Source: Sporolactobacillus sp. THM7-4 (lineage in GTDB: Bacteria; Bacillota; Bacilli; Bacillales; Sporolactobacillaceae). Taken from it: a stretch of DNA of 64,000 nt. Where the stretch lies: positions 156,527 to 220,526 of the forward strand of contig NZ_SEMD01000005.1 in assembly GCF_004153165.1 (NCBI RefSeq). Reading direction: 5' to 3'. The notes beneath the pieces are model-generated. The model worked only from the letters and a program-made list of their open reading frames with translations. It was not told the DNA's origin and did no database searches. Made by a program: the position numbers and the translations under genes. Below, one piece after another: positions 29,863-39,871 of the stretch. How positions within the stretch are numbered: the stretch's first letter is position 1; each line of letters begins with the position of its first letter.

Positions 29863-30822
29863 ATGGCTGATGTAAGTACCATGTCCTCGCTGAAGGGAAA
29901 AGATTTTCTGACTATTTCCCAGTTTACCGGCGATGAAATCCATACCTTTTTAAAACAGGCGCTCGATTTAAAAAAAATGCAAAAGGAAGGGATTCCGCAT
30001 CCTTATCTGAGCGGCCAGACGCTGGCAATGATTTTCGAAAAATCATCGACGCGGACGAGAGTATCGTTTGAAGTTGGCATGTACCAGCTTGGAGGATCCG
30101 CGCTGTATCTCAGCAGCCGTGATATTCAGCTCGGCCGGGGAGAATCGATTCCCGATACGGCAAAGGTCCTGTCGCGTTACGTTGACGGGATCATGATTCG
30201 GACATTTGCCCATGAGAAAGTGGAAGAACTGGCAGCAAACGCTGATGTACCGGTCATCAACGGACTGACCGATACGCATCATCCGACACAGGTTCTGGCG
30301 GATTTACTGACGATTTATGAACGCAAAGGAAAGCTTAAAGGTCTGAAGGCCTGCTTCATCGGTGACGGATACAATAATATGGCTCACTCGCTTCTTGAAG
30401 GAGCTGCCGCTGTCGGAATGGATCTGACCGTCGCGAGTCCGGAAGGATACGAACCGGATCCGGAGATTCTTTCCGCAGCTAAAGCCCGTGCGGAAGAAAA
30501 CGGCTGCCAGGTCGGCTTCACAACATCACCGCAGGAAGCCATCGAAGCAGCAGACATTGTGATTACCGACGTGTGGGCAAGTATGGGGGAAGAAGCGGAG
30601 AAAGAAAAAAGGCTGAGAGACTTCCGGGACTATCAGATCAATGAGGAACTTGCAAGTCTGGCAAAATCAGATTACCTCTTCCTCCATTGCCTGCCGGCGC
30701 ACCGCGGCGAAGAGGTCACAGCCGGCATTATTGACGGCCCGCATTCAGCCGTTTTTGATGAAGCGGAAAACCGGCTTCATGCCCATAAAGCCATTTTAAA
30801 ATGTCTGATGGAAAGCAACTGA
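29863..30822 (+). CDS. argF: Ornithine carbamoyltransferase
   Basis: This 319-residue anabolic transcarbamylase has the carbamoyl-phosphate motif STRTR at 62-66, HPTQ near 140 and the ornithine-binding HCLPAHRG near 275 with the essential cysteine. It condenses carbamoyl phosphate with ornithine to citrulline. It starts 4 bp after carB, behind AAGGGGAAG, and precedes argG, so product flow follows gene order. No arginine deiminase genes accompany it, which argues for the biosynthetic role. Confidence 0.95.
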   Translation: MADVSTMSSLKGKDFLTISQFTGDEIHTFLKQALDLKKMQKEGIPHPYLSGQTLAMIFEKSSTRTRVSFEVGMYQLGGSALYLSSRDIQLGRGESIPDTAKVLSRYVDGIMIRTFAHEKVEELAANADVPVINGLTDTHHPTQVLADLLTIYERKGKLKGLKACFIGDGYNNMAHSLLEGAAAVGMDLTVASPEGYEPDPEILSAAKARAEENGCQVGFTTSPQEAIEAADIVITDVWASMGEEAEKEKRLRDFRDYQINEELASLAKSDYLFLHCLPAHRGEEVTAGIIDGPHSAVFDEAENRLHAHKAILKCLMESN

Positions 30823-30864
30823 TATTTAAATATAGAAGAAAGAACATAAGGGAGGATTTTTACA

Positions 30865-32124
30865 ATGGCAAAAGAGAAAATCGTGCTCGCATATTCCGGA
30901 GGTCTCGACACCTCGGTATGTATCAAGTGGCTTCAGGACAAATACAACTACGACGTAATTGCCCTGAGCATTAATGTCGGCGAAGGTAAAGACCTGAAAA
31001 TGGTGAAACAGAAGGCGCTTGATGTCGGCGCAATCAAATCGTATATTGTTGACGCCGAAGAACTGCTTGCTCAGGATTATCTGGCTCAGGCACTGAAAGC
31101 CAATGCTTTATATGAAGGTGTATACCCTCTTTCTTCGGGGCTGTCCCGCCCACTGATTTCGAAACTGCTCGTTGATGTTGCTCATAAAGAAGGCGCTGTT
31201 GCAGTCGCTCACGGCTGCACAGGAAAAGGGAACGATCAGGTTCGGTTCGAAGTATCGATCCAGGCGCTTGACCCGACTCTGAAGGTTGTTGCCCCGGTAC
31301 GTGAATGGGGAATGACTCGTGACGAAGAAATCAAATATGCTGAAAAGAACGGGATTCCGATTCCAGTTGACCTCGACAACCCATTTTCAATTGATGCCAA
31401 CATTTGGGGACGTGCATGTGAGGCAGGCGTTCTGGAAAATCCGTGGAATGAGGCGCCGGAAGCGGCTTTCGAATGGACGAATCCGATTGAAAAAACACCG
31501 GACACACCGGAATACATTGAACTTACTTTTGAAAAAGGGGTCCCGGTTGCTCTTGACGGCGAAGCGATGCCGTTCGTTGAGATCATTAAGAAGCTGAATA
31601 AACTCGGCGGGCTGCACGGCGTCGGCCGGATTGACCACGTGGAAAACCGGCTCGTCGGTATTAAATCCCGCGAGGTTTATGAAAACCCGGCTGCACTGAT
31701 CCTGATCAATGCTCACAAAGCGCTTGAAACCATCACGCTGACAAAAGAAGTATCGAAATTCAAGCCGCTGATTGATAAGGAGATGTCTCAGGTCATTTAT
31801 GATGGTTTGTGGTACTCACCAATCAAAGCGGCTTTGATGGCATTTGTGGATCAATCGCAGCAGGTCGTTTCCGGAAAAGTCCGGATCAAACTGTTCAAAG
31901 GCAATCATGTCGTTGTCGGACGCGCATCGGAGAACAGTCTGTATAACGAAAAACTGGCTACCTATACAAAGGGAGACGCTTTTGATCATAACGCGGCTGT
32001 CGGATTCATCAAACTGTGGGGACTTCCGACCAGGGTCAATGCCGAAGTGCATAAGAACGATAAAGAAACGGAGGCAAATCATGGCGAAATTATGGGGCGG
32101 CCGGTTTACGAAGTCAACAAATAA
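30865..32124 (+). CDS. argG: Argininosuccinate synthase
   Basis: This 419-residue ATP-dependent ligase joins citrulline and aspartate. The N-terminal PP-loop AYSGGLDTS is at residues 9-17 and the [13 protein letters not shown] segment near 117 binds citrulline and aspartate. A GGGAGG Shine-Dalgarno precedes the ATG at 30865. The C-terminus runs 44 bp into argH, an unusually long overlap that includes the argH start. In Bacillus subtilis argGH form a separate operon; here the pair directly extends argCJBD-carAB-argF. Confidence 0.95.
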   Translation: MAKEKIVLAYSGGLDTSVCIKWLQDKYNYDVIALSINVGEGKDLKMVKQKALDVGAIKSYIVDAEELLAQDYLAQALKANALYEGVYPLSSGLSRPLISKLLVDVAHKEGAVAVAHGCTGKGNDQVRFEVSIQALDPTLKVVAPVREWGMTRDEEIKYAEKNGIPIPVDLDNPFSIDANIWGRACEAGVLENPWNEAPEAAFEWTNPIEKTPDTPEYIELTFEKGVPVALDGEAMPFVEIIKKLNKLGGLHGVGRIDHVENRLVGIKSREVYENPAALILINAHKALETITLTKEVSKFKPLIDKEMSQVIYDGLWYSPIKAALMAFVDQSQQVVSGKVRIKLFKGNHVVVGRASENSLYNEKLATYTKGDAFDHNAAVGFIKLWGLPTRVNAEVHKNDKETEANHGEIMGRPVYEVNK

Positions 32125-33454
32125 GCTGGTTGACGAATATACTGCATCGATTTCTTACGATCAGGAACTGGCGAAGGAAGATATTGAAGGCAGTCTCGCC
32201 CATGTTCAGATGCTGGGTGAATGCGGAATCGTTACTTCTGAAGAAGCAAAAACGATTCAGAAGGGTCTTCATCAGATTCTTGAAAAAGTGGAAAAAGGTG
32301 ATGTCACTTTTTCCGTCGATCAGGAAGACATCCATATGAACATTGAGAAAATGCTGATTGACGCGATCGGTCCGGTCGGCGGAAAACTCCATACCGGCCG
32401 AAGCCGCAACGATCAGGTCGCGACTGACATGCATCTTTACATGCGCAGTAAAACGCAGCTTTTGATTGAGCTGCTGGAAACCGTTCAGTCGGCACTGCTT
32501 GAGCAGGCGAAGGCAAATGTCGATACCATTCTGCCTGGATACACCCATCTTCAGAGGGCACAGCCAATATCATTCGCTCATCATCTGCTCGCCTATTTCT
32601 GGATGTTTGAGCGAGACAAAAGCCGGCTTGCGGACAGCCTGAAGCGGATTAACATTCTGCCGCTCGGCGCAGGCGCACTTGCCGGAACCACTTTCCCGAT
32701 CAACCGCCGCCGCGTCGCCGAACTGCTTGACTTTGAGGACATCTATCCGAACAGCCTCGATGCGGTCAGCGATCGTGACTTTGTGGTTGAAGCTTTGTCC
32801 GCCTGTTCGCTGATCATGGTCCACCTGTCACGTCTCTCCGAGGAGATGGTGCTTTGGAGCAGTCAGGAGTTTCAGTTTATTGAACTGGACGATGCGTTCT
32901 GCACCGGATCCAGCATCATGCCGCAGAAGAAGAATCCGGATGTTTCCGAATTGCTGCGCGGGAAGACGGGCCGCGTTTTCGGTCACCTGGTCGGTCTGCT
33001 GACGGTCCTTAAGGGACTGCCACTTGCCTATAACAAGGATATGCAGGAAGATAAAGAGGGAATTTTCGATACGGTCAGAACCCTGACAGGGGCACTTCAG
33101 CTCCTTGCCCCGATTCTTGGGACAATGACCGTAAAGAAAGATCGGATGCGCCATGCCGTGGAAAAGGATTACTCGAACGCAACAGATATCGCCGATTATC
33201 TGGCGAGAAAAGGAATGCCGTTCCGTGAAGCCCACGAAATCACCGGGAAAATGGTTCTTTTCGCAATTGAGCAGGGCAAGTACTTACTTGACCTCAGTAT
33301 GTCCGACTACAAGCGATTCAGCCCGCTGTTCGAGGAAGACATATTCGAAGCACTGAAACCGGAAAACGTCATGCGCGCCCGTGAAAGCGAAGGCGGGACC
33401 GCCCCGGATCAGGTTGAAAAACAGATTAAACTGGCCGAAGCCAAACTTTATTAA
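32081..33454 (+). CDS. argH: Argininosuccinate lyase
   Basis: This 457-residue fumarase-superfamily enzyme releases arginine and fumarate. The start MAKLWGGRF is universal for the family and is preceded by ACGGAGG at 32069-32075, inside argG, so the longer upstream frame (from 31844) is rejected. The signature [11 protein letters not shown] with the catalytic serine loop lies near residues 276-286, and the HTGRSRNDQ motif near 107. It is the last gene of the arginine operon and is followed by a terminator. Confidence 0.95.
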   Translation: MAKLWGGRFTKSTNKLVDEYTASISYDQELAKEDIEGSLAHVQMLGECGIVTSEEAKTIQKGLHQILEKVEKGDVTFSVDQEDIHMNIEKMLIDAIGPVGGKLHTGRSRNDQVATDMHLYMRSKTQLLIELLETVQSALLEQAKANVDTILPGYTHLQRAQPISFAHHLLAYFWMFERDKSRLADSLKRINILPLGAGALAGTTFPINRRRVAELLDFEDIYPNSLDAVSDRDFVVEALSACSLIMVHLSRLSEEMVLWSSQEFQFIELDDAFCTGSSIMPQKKNPDVSELLRGKTGRVFGHLVGLLTVLKGLPLAYNKDMQEDKEGIFDTVRTLTGALQLLAPILGTMTVKKDRMRHAVEKDYSNATDIADYLARKGMPFREAHEITGKMVLFAIEQGKYLLDLSMSDYKRFSPLFEEDIFEALKPENVMRARESEGGTAPDQVEKQIKLAEAKLY

Positions 33455-33506
33455 AAGCTGATGATTCGTCTGATTACGGACATTGACAGCGAAAATCATA
33501 CGATCT

Positions 33507-33550
33507 TAAAAAAGTTCATTTATCTTTTCAGGATAATTGAACTTTTTTTA
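33507..33550 (+). terminator. Terminator of the arginine operon
   Basis: AAAAAGTTCA pairs with TGAACTTTTT around an inner loop containing a second small TATC/GATA stem; T-run at the end. Confidence 0.88.
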
Positions 33551-33577
33551 TTCATAAGTTTTGCCGGCTCACCTGCC

Positions 33578-34483
33578 CTAAAGTGGGAGAAGGCAGGATT
33601 CAAGGGCAAAATTAGCCTCTGTATTCTTTAAGTCATTAAAGTTTGTTATGGTTTCGATAAATTTTTCCATGGATTTTGTTACATAGGCATCTGAACGATG
33701 GATAAAAACGGTTGAAATTTTACTGAATTCATCCGGAACTGGAAAATAATTCACTGATCCCTCACTGATCAATCGATTAATTGTTGACTTTGGAATAAGA
33801 GTGATACCTAAACCGGAAATGACACCTCCTAAAATAGTTTCCAATGTTCCGAATTCCATAATTTTTGGATATTTTATATCAACTTCGTTCATCAACGCCA
33901 TTAAGTTTCTTCTATATCGACAACCAGAATGAAAGACCAGTAAAGGTTGTCTGATCGCTTTTTGGAGATCCGTTATCTTTCGACTTGAAATTAAAACAAG
34001 ATCTTCCTGAAATACCTCATATTGTACAAGATCAGCCTGATGTTCAAAACCAGTAACAAATGCGCCATCCAGTTTAAAGTTGAGGACATCGCTAACGAGC
34101 TGTTCGGTCACTCCTGTAACAAGCGAAAGATCAACATTTGGAAATTGTTGATGGTAAGCTGATAAAAAAACAGGCAATTTAACGACCGTTTCTACAGTCC
34201 CCAGTTCCAGTGTGCCTGCCGGGTGGTTTGTATCCTGTGCAATCTTAATCATTTTATCAGTCATTGATAAAATGTTTTCCGCGTAGTTAAGCAGTTTTCT
34301 TCCCTCAGCTGTTAACCGCATTCCACGGCTGTAACGGTGGAAAAGCTGAGTCCGCAATGTTGTTTCCAGAAATTTAATACGAGCTGTCACATAAGATTGA
34401 ACATAATTTAATTCTTTCCCTGCTTTACTCACACTTCCTTGATGAGCCACGCTTTGAAAAATACGTAAGTCTTTAATCTCCAT
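33578..34483 (-). CDS. LysR-family transcriptional regulator of the betaine island
   Basis: This 301-residue regulator has an N-terminal winged helix (residues 1-60, with GSVSKAGKELNYVQSYVTAR as recognition region) and a periplasmic-binding-like effector domain after about 90. GGAGGT precedes the ATG at 34483. It is divergent from the dimethylglycine dehydrogenase gene across a 417-bp AT-rich gap, the classic layout for a LysR activator and its target, so it probably senses betaine or a demethylation intermediate. Base composition is visibly more AT-rich than that of the arginine operon beside it. Confidence 0.85.
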   Translation of the reverse strand: MEIKDLRIFQSVAHQGSVSKAGKELNYVQSYVTARIKFLETTLRTQLFHRYSRGMRLTAEGRKLLNYAENILSMTDKMIKIAQDTNHPAGTLELGTVETVVKLPVFLSAYHQQFPNVDLSLVTGVTEQLVSDVLNFKLDGAFVTGFEHQADLVQYEVFQEDLVLISSRKITDLQKAIRQPLLVFHSGCRYRRNLMALMNEVDIKYPKIMEFGTLETILGGVISGLGITLIPKSTINRLISEGSVNYFPVPDEFSKISTVFIHRSDAYVTKSMEKFIETITNFNDLKNTEANFALESCLLPL

Positions 34484-34900
34484 AAGATTACCTCCGAATA
34501 CATTTATTTCAAAGACCAGGACAATGTTTTGAAAAAGAACCTGTCAAATGAAGTAAAGATAATCTCGTCAAGACACAATAGGGACTTCAATTCCAGGCCT
34601 ATCATTCATGGAGATGAGGGCTATCGTTTTTAGTTATTTCAAAATTTACTAATTTAGGATTAATATAAAATTAATCAATTAATTAAAATAATTAACAATA
34701 TTATAACTACTCGGGAGGAGTGCTGCAAAAAATAAGCAGTGATTTATATCACAAATGTTAAAGTTTTTTTATCATGAGGAGACTGGAAAATAAAGTATTC
34801 AGATTATTAATTTCCAGTTTTATATACCGAAAGACAGTTCAATCGGTACAGAAGTGAAGTACTTAATATTTTAGTTATATAGAAAGGAGAATAAAAACGG
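34484..34900. other. AT-rich divergent regulatory gap
   Basis: The 417 bp between the LysR gene and the dehydrogenase gene contain no supported ORF. A minus-strand promoter (34699-34727) and several overlapping TTAAT/ATTAA inverted repeats around 34658-34695 are visible, as expected for LysR operators, but I cannot name one site with confidence. Confidence 0.5.
34699..34727 (-). promoter_or_regulatory. Candidate promoter of the LysR gene
   Basis: On the minus strand TTGCAG (34727-34722) and TATAAT (34704-34699) are 17 bp apart, leaving a leader of about 200 nt before the regulator gene. Confidence 0.5.
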
Positions 34901-37360
34901 ATGTCTGAAAAGAAGATTGTTATCGTTGGCGCCGGTATCGTTGGCTGCAGTCTTGCTTACTTTTTAACAAAAAAGGGTCAACAGAACATTACGGTCATCG
35001 AACAAGGGCCGATGATTGAATCGGGCGGGTCGACATCACACGCACCAGGATTAGTCTTCCAAATTAACTTTTCGAAGGTGATGACAAAACTTGCTGAGCA
35101 GACTGTTCAAACGTTCAAGGCAATAAGCACGAATGATCAGCCTGCGTTTTATTCTGTTGGGAGCATCTCGCTGGCTAATACACCTGAACGCTTAATGGAA
35201 TTAAAAAGAAAGGCCGGGGTCGGGAAGTCCTGGGGCATAGAATCCAAATTGCTGTCGCCTGAAGAATGTCGTGATAAATTCCCGCTGATTGATCCGGACG
35301 ATATTTTGGGAGGCTTATATGTCCCTTCTGACGGAGCAGCCAAACCCCTTAATGCATTATCAAGAATGATTGATTATTGTACTTCAAAAGGGGTGTCCTT
35401 CCATTTCAGGACTGAAGTAACGAACATCAGGGTTGATAGCGGACAGGTTAAGGCGGTCGAGACAACCTGTGGAACATTTAATGCGGATATGGTCGTTTGT
35501 TCAGCGGGGATCTGGGGCCCTCGTATCGCGGAAATGGCAGGAGTTACGCTTCCTTTAATGCCTATGGCCCATCAATACACATGGACTGAAGATTTAACTG
35601 TATTCCAAAATGAGACTGAAGAAATCACTGCACCGATCATCCGACATGAAGACAGTGCCCTGTACTATCGTCAAGTATTTAAGTGCCTGGGAGCCGGCTC
35701 CTATCAGCATCGTTCAATTCCAGTCGAAGTCAATACACTTGAAAAATATGAGGAGGCAGCTGAAGCTCCGGCAATCAAGACCTTTACACCTGAGGATTTT
35801 GAAAAGCCCTGGCAAGATGTATTGAAATTGATGCCGGCTTTAAATGAGACAAAGATCAAACGGGGAATTAACGGTATTTTTTCCTTCACGCCTGACAATA
35901 TGCCTCTGCTTGGAGAATCGCAAAAAGTAAAAGGTTTCTGGGTAGCCGAGGCACTTTGGGTCACTCATTCAGCAGGTGCAGCCAAAGAGGTTGCTGAATG
36001 GATGATCAACGGAGCGCCTGAACTCGATTTGAAGTCTTGCGATGTGAATCGTTTCGATACTTACGCACTTAACCCAATCTACTATAAAAAGCGATCAATA
36101 GAAAATTATGATTTGGAATATGACATCATCCATCCGTTAATGCCACCGAAGACGGGAAGGAATATGCGGCTAACGCCTTTTTATATACGCCAAAAGACGT
36201 TGAAGGCTTTTTTTGATGAAAAATCAGGATGGGAATCAGCTCAGTGGTATGAGGCAAATAGTCCTTTAGTTTCAGAATATGAGGAAAAAATTGTAAAACA
36301 TAAAGGATGGTCTGCTCAATATTGGTCACCTATCGCTGAAGCAGAACAAATTCATGTTGGAAAATTTGCAGGTTTGTTTGATTTAACCGCCTCCGGAAAG
36401 CGACTTGAGGTTAGCGGAGACGAGGTACTGACATTTCTGCAAAAATTAATGACAAGTGACATGAATATTAAAACAGGCCAGGTTGTCCATACGTTGATGC
36501 TGGATCATTCAGCTCGAATTATTGATGAAGTGGAAGTGATCAGGAAGAACAAAACAACATTTTTGATTAATTGTACCGGACCAGTCGAAGCAGGATGGAT
36601 TAAAAAACAGGGATCATTATTTAACCATGTGTCCATTTGCGATCTGACTTCAGGAACTTGTTGCTTGTTACTGATCGGTCCCACCGCGAAACCTGTTATT
36701 GAGAAATTTATAACATTTAACGGCCGGGAAAAAGGATTTGCCCAAAACATGTACATTGGACCAGCGTATGTGACCGCCATTCCTGACTCTTATTATGGAA
36801 AAGATGGATGGAAGTTTTATACAACTCTTGATCAAGGGTTGCAATTGTGGGATACCCTTTTAAAGGCAGGCGAGGGTTATAGACTGATTGCAGCCGGAAG
36901 CCGTGCCCTGAAAGGTCTGAGAGTCTCTTCATTCACTCCGCAAATGGGTTCGGATTTTTGGAGTGATTACAGTCCAGTAGGGGCAGGGTTACCTGAATGG
37001 GTCAATCTTCAAAAGGAGGATTTTATTGGGAAGAAAATGCTGCTTGATCGAAAGAAGACCGGATCTGAGTTATCGATTACCCGTCTTGAGTGGAATAATC
37101 CTGAATTCACACTGATGGGGGATGAACCGGTAAGTGCTGAGGGGAAAACAGTCGGGTTTGTAACGAGTGCCGGGTACTCTTATGAAACAGACAAGGGGGT
37201 AGCCCTTGCTTTGATAGAGACCAGCTCAATAGAAGAAGGTAAAAGCTATAATACGGAGTATTTTGGGGAAACGGTTCAGGTAAGTATTGTGACCTCTTCT
37301 GTTTCTATAACCCGGAATGATCGATCAAGAGGAGGAGAAAAAGTTGGGAAAAACGTATGA
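34901..37360 (+). CDS. Dimethylglycine dehydrogenase-like FAD oxidoreductase with GcvT domain
   Basis: This 819-residue two-domain protein starts with a FAD fold (GAGIVG at 10-15; H47 in STSHAPG is where relatives bind FAD covalently) and ends, from about residue 430, with a GcvT-like folate domain that captures the released one-carbon unit as methylene-tetrahydrofolate. Dimethylglycine and sarcosine dehydrogenases share this plan; the HAPGLVFQ segment and the oxidase and oxygenase neighbours favour dimethylglycine. The ATG at 34901 follows AAAGGAG. It overlaps soxA by 17 bp, so the two are translationally coupled. Confidence 0.82.
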   Translation: MSEKKIVIVGAGIVGCSLAYFLTKKGQQNITVIEQGPMIESGGSTSHAPGLVFQINFSKVMTKLAEQTVQTFKAISTNDQPAFYSVGSISLANTPERLMELKRKAGVGKSWGIESKLLSPEECRDKFPLIDPDDILGGLYVPSDGAAKPLNALSRMIDYCTSKGVSFHFRTEVTNIRVDSGQVKAVETTCGTFNADMVVCSAGIWGPRIAEMAGVTLPLMPMAHQYTWTEDLTVFQNETEEITAPIIRHEDSALYYRQVFKCLGAGSYQHRSIPVEVNTLEKYEEAAEAPAIKTFTPEDFEKPWQDVLKLMPALNETKIKRGINGIFSFTPDNMPLLGESQKVKGFWVAEALWVTHSAGAAKEVAEWMINGAPELDLKSCDVNRFDTYALNPIYYKKRSIENYDLEYDIIHPLMPPKTGRNMRLTPFYIRQKTLKAFFDEKSGWESAQWYEANSPLVSEYEEKIVKHKGWSAQYWSPIAEAEQIHVGKFAGLFDLTASGKRLEVSGDEVLTFLQKLMTSDMNIKTGQVVHTLMLDHSARIIDEVEVIRKNKTTFLINCTGPVEAGWIKKQGSLFNHVSICDLTSGTCCLLLIGPTAKPVIEKFITFNGREKGFAQNMYIGPAYVTAIPDSYYGKDGWKFYTTLDQGLQLWDTLLKAGEGYRLIAAGSRALKGLRVSSFTPQMGSDFWSDYSPVGAGLPEWVNLQKEDFIGKKMLLDRKKTGSELSITRLEWNNPEFTLMGDEPVSAEGKTVGFVTSAGYSYETDKGVALALIETSSIEEGKSYNTEYFGETVQVSIVTSSVSITRNDRSRGGEKVGKNV

Positions 37361-38504
37361 TGTCATTGTCATTGGACTGGGAGGAATGGGCAGCACTACT
37401 GCTTATCAGCTTGCGAAGAGAGGACAGCGGGTACTGGGCATTGAACAATTCAGCCCGGCACATGACCAGGGATCCAGCCATGGAGGGTCGCGGATTTATC
37501 GGCAGGCTTATTTTGAGGATCCTGCTTACGTGCCTCTGCTTCTTCGGGCTTATGAGTTATGGGAGGAAATTAAACGGGAAAGTGGTCAGGAATTGTTAAC
37601 CGTTACCGGTGGGTTAATGATGGGGCCTCCTGACAGCCAGACCGTTGCAGGGAGTTTGAAAAGCGCAAGACAATGGAATCTTCCATATGAAACAATGGAT
37701 GCTGCTGAAGTTCACAAACGTTTTCCGGTGTTCACGCCTTCTCCGAATCAGGTGGCACTATATGAGAAAAAGGCAGGATTTGTAAGACCGGAGCTGAGTG
37801 TCTACACCCATCTTGTTGAAGCAGAAAAGCATGGAGCGGATCTAAGATTCAATGAAAAAGTTCTGTCGTGGGAGCCTCATCCTTCCGGGGAAGGAGTGAC
37901 CGTTGTCACGGACAGTGGAACCTTTGAAGCGGGTAAACTGGTCGTTACCGCAGGCCCCTGGTCATCGCAATTATTAAAAGATATAGGGATTCAAAGCAGT
38001 CTCGAAGTTGAACGGCAAATTATGATATTTTTTGAACCTGTTGGTGGTGTTGAGCCGTTTCGTGTCGGAAATTTTCCTATCTATGTTTGGGAAGCAGATG
38101 ATTATACACAATTATATGGATTTCCATCATTTGGATTACGGGGAGAAGGCGCAAAAGTAGCCTTTTTCCGAAAGGGAGGCATTAAATGTACCCCGGAAAC
38201 GATTGACCGGAATGTCTATCCAAAAGAAATTGACATGCTCCGTGAATACCTGGAGCAAGGAATGCCGTCTTTGAGCGGGCGATTCCTGCAAGCCAAAACA
38301 TGTATGTACACGAATACCCCGGATCAGCATTTTATTATATCAAAACATCCTGACTTCGAGCAGGTAAGCGTTGCGGCTGGATTTTCAGGACATGGATTCA
38401 AATTTGCCAGTGTTATAGGTGAAATTTTAGCAGATTTGACGATTAAAGGATCGACCAGCCTTCCGATCGAATTGTTTCGGCCACAGCGTTTTGTCCATCG
38501 CTGA
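37344..38504 (+). CDS. soxA: Monomeric sarcosine oxidase
   Basis: This 386-residue flavoprotein of the MSOX/MTOX family has the dinucleotide motif GLGGMGS at 11-17 and the covalent-FAD cysteine C320 in KTCMYTNTPD, followed by the FSGHGFK segment of the active site. It oxidises sarcosine to glycine, formaldehyde and hydrogen peroxide. The frame opens at 37317, but GAGGAGGAG fits the TTG at 37344. It lies between the dehydrogenase and Rieske oxygenase genes, completing a stepwise N-demethylation route. No catalase is present in the island. Confidence 0.88.
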   Translation: MGKTYDVIVIGLGGMGSTTAYQLAKRGQRVLGIEQFSPAHDQGSSHGGSRIYRQAYFEDPAYVPLLLRAYELWEEIKRESGQELLTVTGGLMMGPPDSQTVAGSLKSARQWNLPYETMDAAEVHKRFPVFTPSPNQVALYEKKAGFVRPELSVYTHLVEAEKHGADLRFNEKVLSWEPHPSGEGVTVVTDSGTFEAGKLVVTAGPWSSQLLKDIGIQSSLEVERQIMIFFEPVGGVEPFRVGNFPIYVWEADDYTQLYGFPSFGLRGEGAKVAFFRKGGIKCTPETIDRNVYPKEIDMLREYLEQGMPSLSGRFLQAKTCMYTNTPDQHFIISKHPDFEQVSVAAGFSGHGFKFASVIGEILADLTIKGSTSLPIELFRPQRFVHR

Positions 38505-38558
38505 TTTCGATTACGACGTGAAAATGATCTTAAAATTGTGTAAGGGGGAACCAAAAAA

Positions 38559-39701
38559 ATGATTCCGACAAGTTCAATAAGTGACTCGGGCAGCCTCAAG
38601 TCTACACTGAAAGGATCGCTGTATACGGACCCGGCAATTTTTGAACGAGAGAAAAAAAGTATTTTCTCGAAATCATGGATTTTGGCAGGTTACGAATATG
38701 AAGTTGCTGAACCGGGTCAGTACATCAGTACCCAGGTACAGGGTGAAAATATCATCATTGTCCGTGGCAAAGACAATGTACTACGGGCCTTCTACAATGT
38801 CTGCCGTCACCGGGGGGCATTACTTTGTCAGGCATCTCAGGGGAAGATGGGTGTCATTCGGTGCCCCTACCATTCCTGGAGTTATGGTCTTGACGGGATG
38901 CTGGTCGGTGTTCCGAATGCGAAAGAATGCCGCCAAGAGTTAGTAAGAAATGAAAAGTTCGGTTTAGTCAGGGCACATATTGGGGTGTGGCATGGCCTGC
39001 TCTGGCTGAACCTGTCGGATGATCCGCAGCCTGTTGAAAAACAATTGGATCCGGAGATCATGGAGCGGTTCGGTGAACTTGCTACCTTTTCCAGATACAG
39101 TATTGAAAACCTGAGAGTAGCACATCGGGAAGAGTATGATGTGGCCGCTAATTGGAAGATTCTTATTGAAAACTTCCAGGAATGTTATCACTGTTCAACG
39201 ATCCATCCTGAACTGACTCAAACCATTCCAGAGTTTTGCACGGGTGTGGGGACGCAAAATGAAATCGGCCGCGGAGGGAAGTTTAATCAATCATATGAAG
39301 CTTTCTCACTAAGCGGTAAAGGAACAAGACCGAGAATCAAGACGTTGTTACCGGAAGATGATCGGCTCTATTACGGAATAACCATGGTGCCGAATGCCTT
39401 TATAAATCTGACACCGGATCATATCATTATTCATCGCCTTATCCCGGAAAGTGTCAATAAGTCAAAAGTGATTTGTGATTGGCTGTTTGAACCAGAACAA
39501 ATGGCAAAGCCGGATTTCGATCCGATGGACGCCGTCAACCTCTTTCATCGAGTCAACCAGCAGGATTTCGCAGCATGCGAGTGGTGTCAGGCTAATATGG
39601 ATTCGAAAGTTTACGAAAATGGTGGGTTTTTGGTTCCTCTGGAACAACATGTAACACGTTTTTACAACTATGTTCTTGAAGCCATTGACCTGAAAGGATG
39701 A
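38559..39701 (+). CDS. Rieske oxygenase, glycine betaine monooxygenase-like (GbcA)
   Basis: This 380-residue ring-hydroxylating-type oxygenase has the Rieske 2Fe-2S ligands C82-x-H84 and C102-x2-H105 and a mononuclear iron site in ENFQECYHCSTIH (H211 and H216). It resembles quaternary-amine demethylases such as GbcA, CntA and stachydrine demethylase. The neighbouring dimethylglycine and sarcosine enzymes make glycine betaine the likely substrate, giving dimethylglycine and formaldehyde. GGGGGAACC precedes the ATG at 38559. No reductase partner gene (GbcB type) is found in the window, so electrons must come from a protein encoded elsewhere or the enzyme may be idle. Confidence 0.8.
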   Translation: MIPTSSISDSGSLKSTLKGSLYTDPAIFEREKKSIFSKSWILAGYEYEVAEPGQYISTQVQGENIIIVRGKDNVLRAFYNVCRHRGALLCQASQGKMGVIRCPYHSWSYGLDGMLVGVPNAKECRQELVRNEKFGLVRAHIGVWHGLLWLNLSDDPQPVEKQLDPEIMERFGELATFSRYSIENLRVAHREEYDVAANWKILIENFQECYHCSTIHPELTQTIPEFCTGVGTQNEIGRGGKFNQSYEAFSLSGKGTRPRIKTLLPEDDRLYYGITMVPNAFINLTPDHIIIHRLIPESVNKSKVICDWLFEPEQMAKPDFDPMDAVNLFHRVNQQDFAACEWCQANMDSKVYENGGFLVPLEQHVTRFYNYVLEAIDLKG

Positions 39702-39716
39702 CCCGAGTCAAGTGAT

Positions 39717-39765
39717 TTGATACGCCGTGCCGTTTAATGGGTATGGACGTATCAAGTTTTTTAAT
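39717..39765 (+). terminator. Terminator after the betaine demethylation genes
   Basis: TTGATACG (39719-39726) pairs with CGTATCAA (39750-39757) across a 23-nt loop that includes further pairing, followed by GTTTTTTAAT. Confidence 0.7.
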
Positions 39766-39871
39766 ATCAATAATCATTAGTTTATAGTGAGTAAAAAGTG
39801 TAACCATTCTTGATGTCTTGCTGAAGACCTTTCTCCACTAAAAATCAGCTATTTAGAAAGGGGAACATAAG

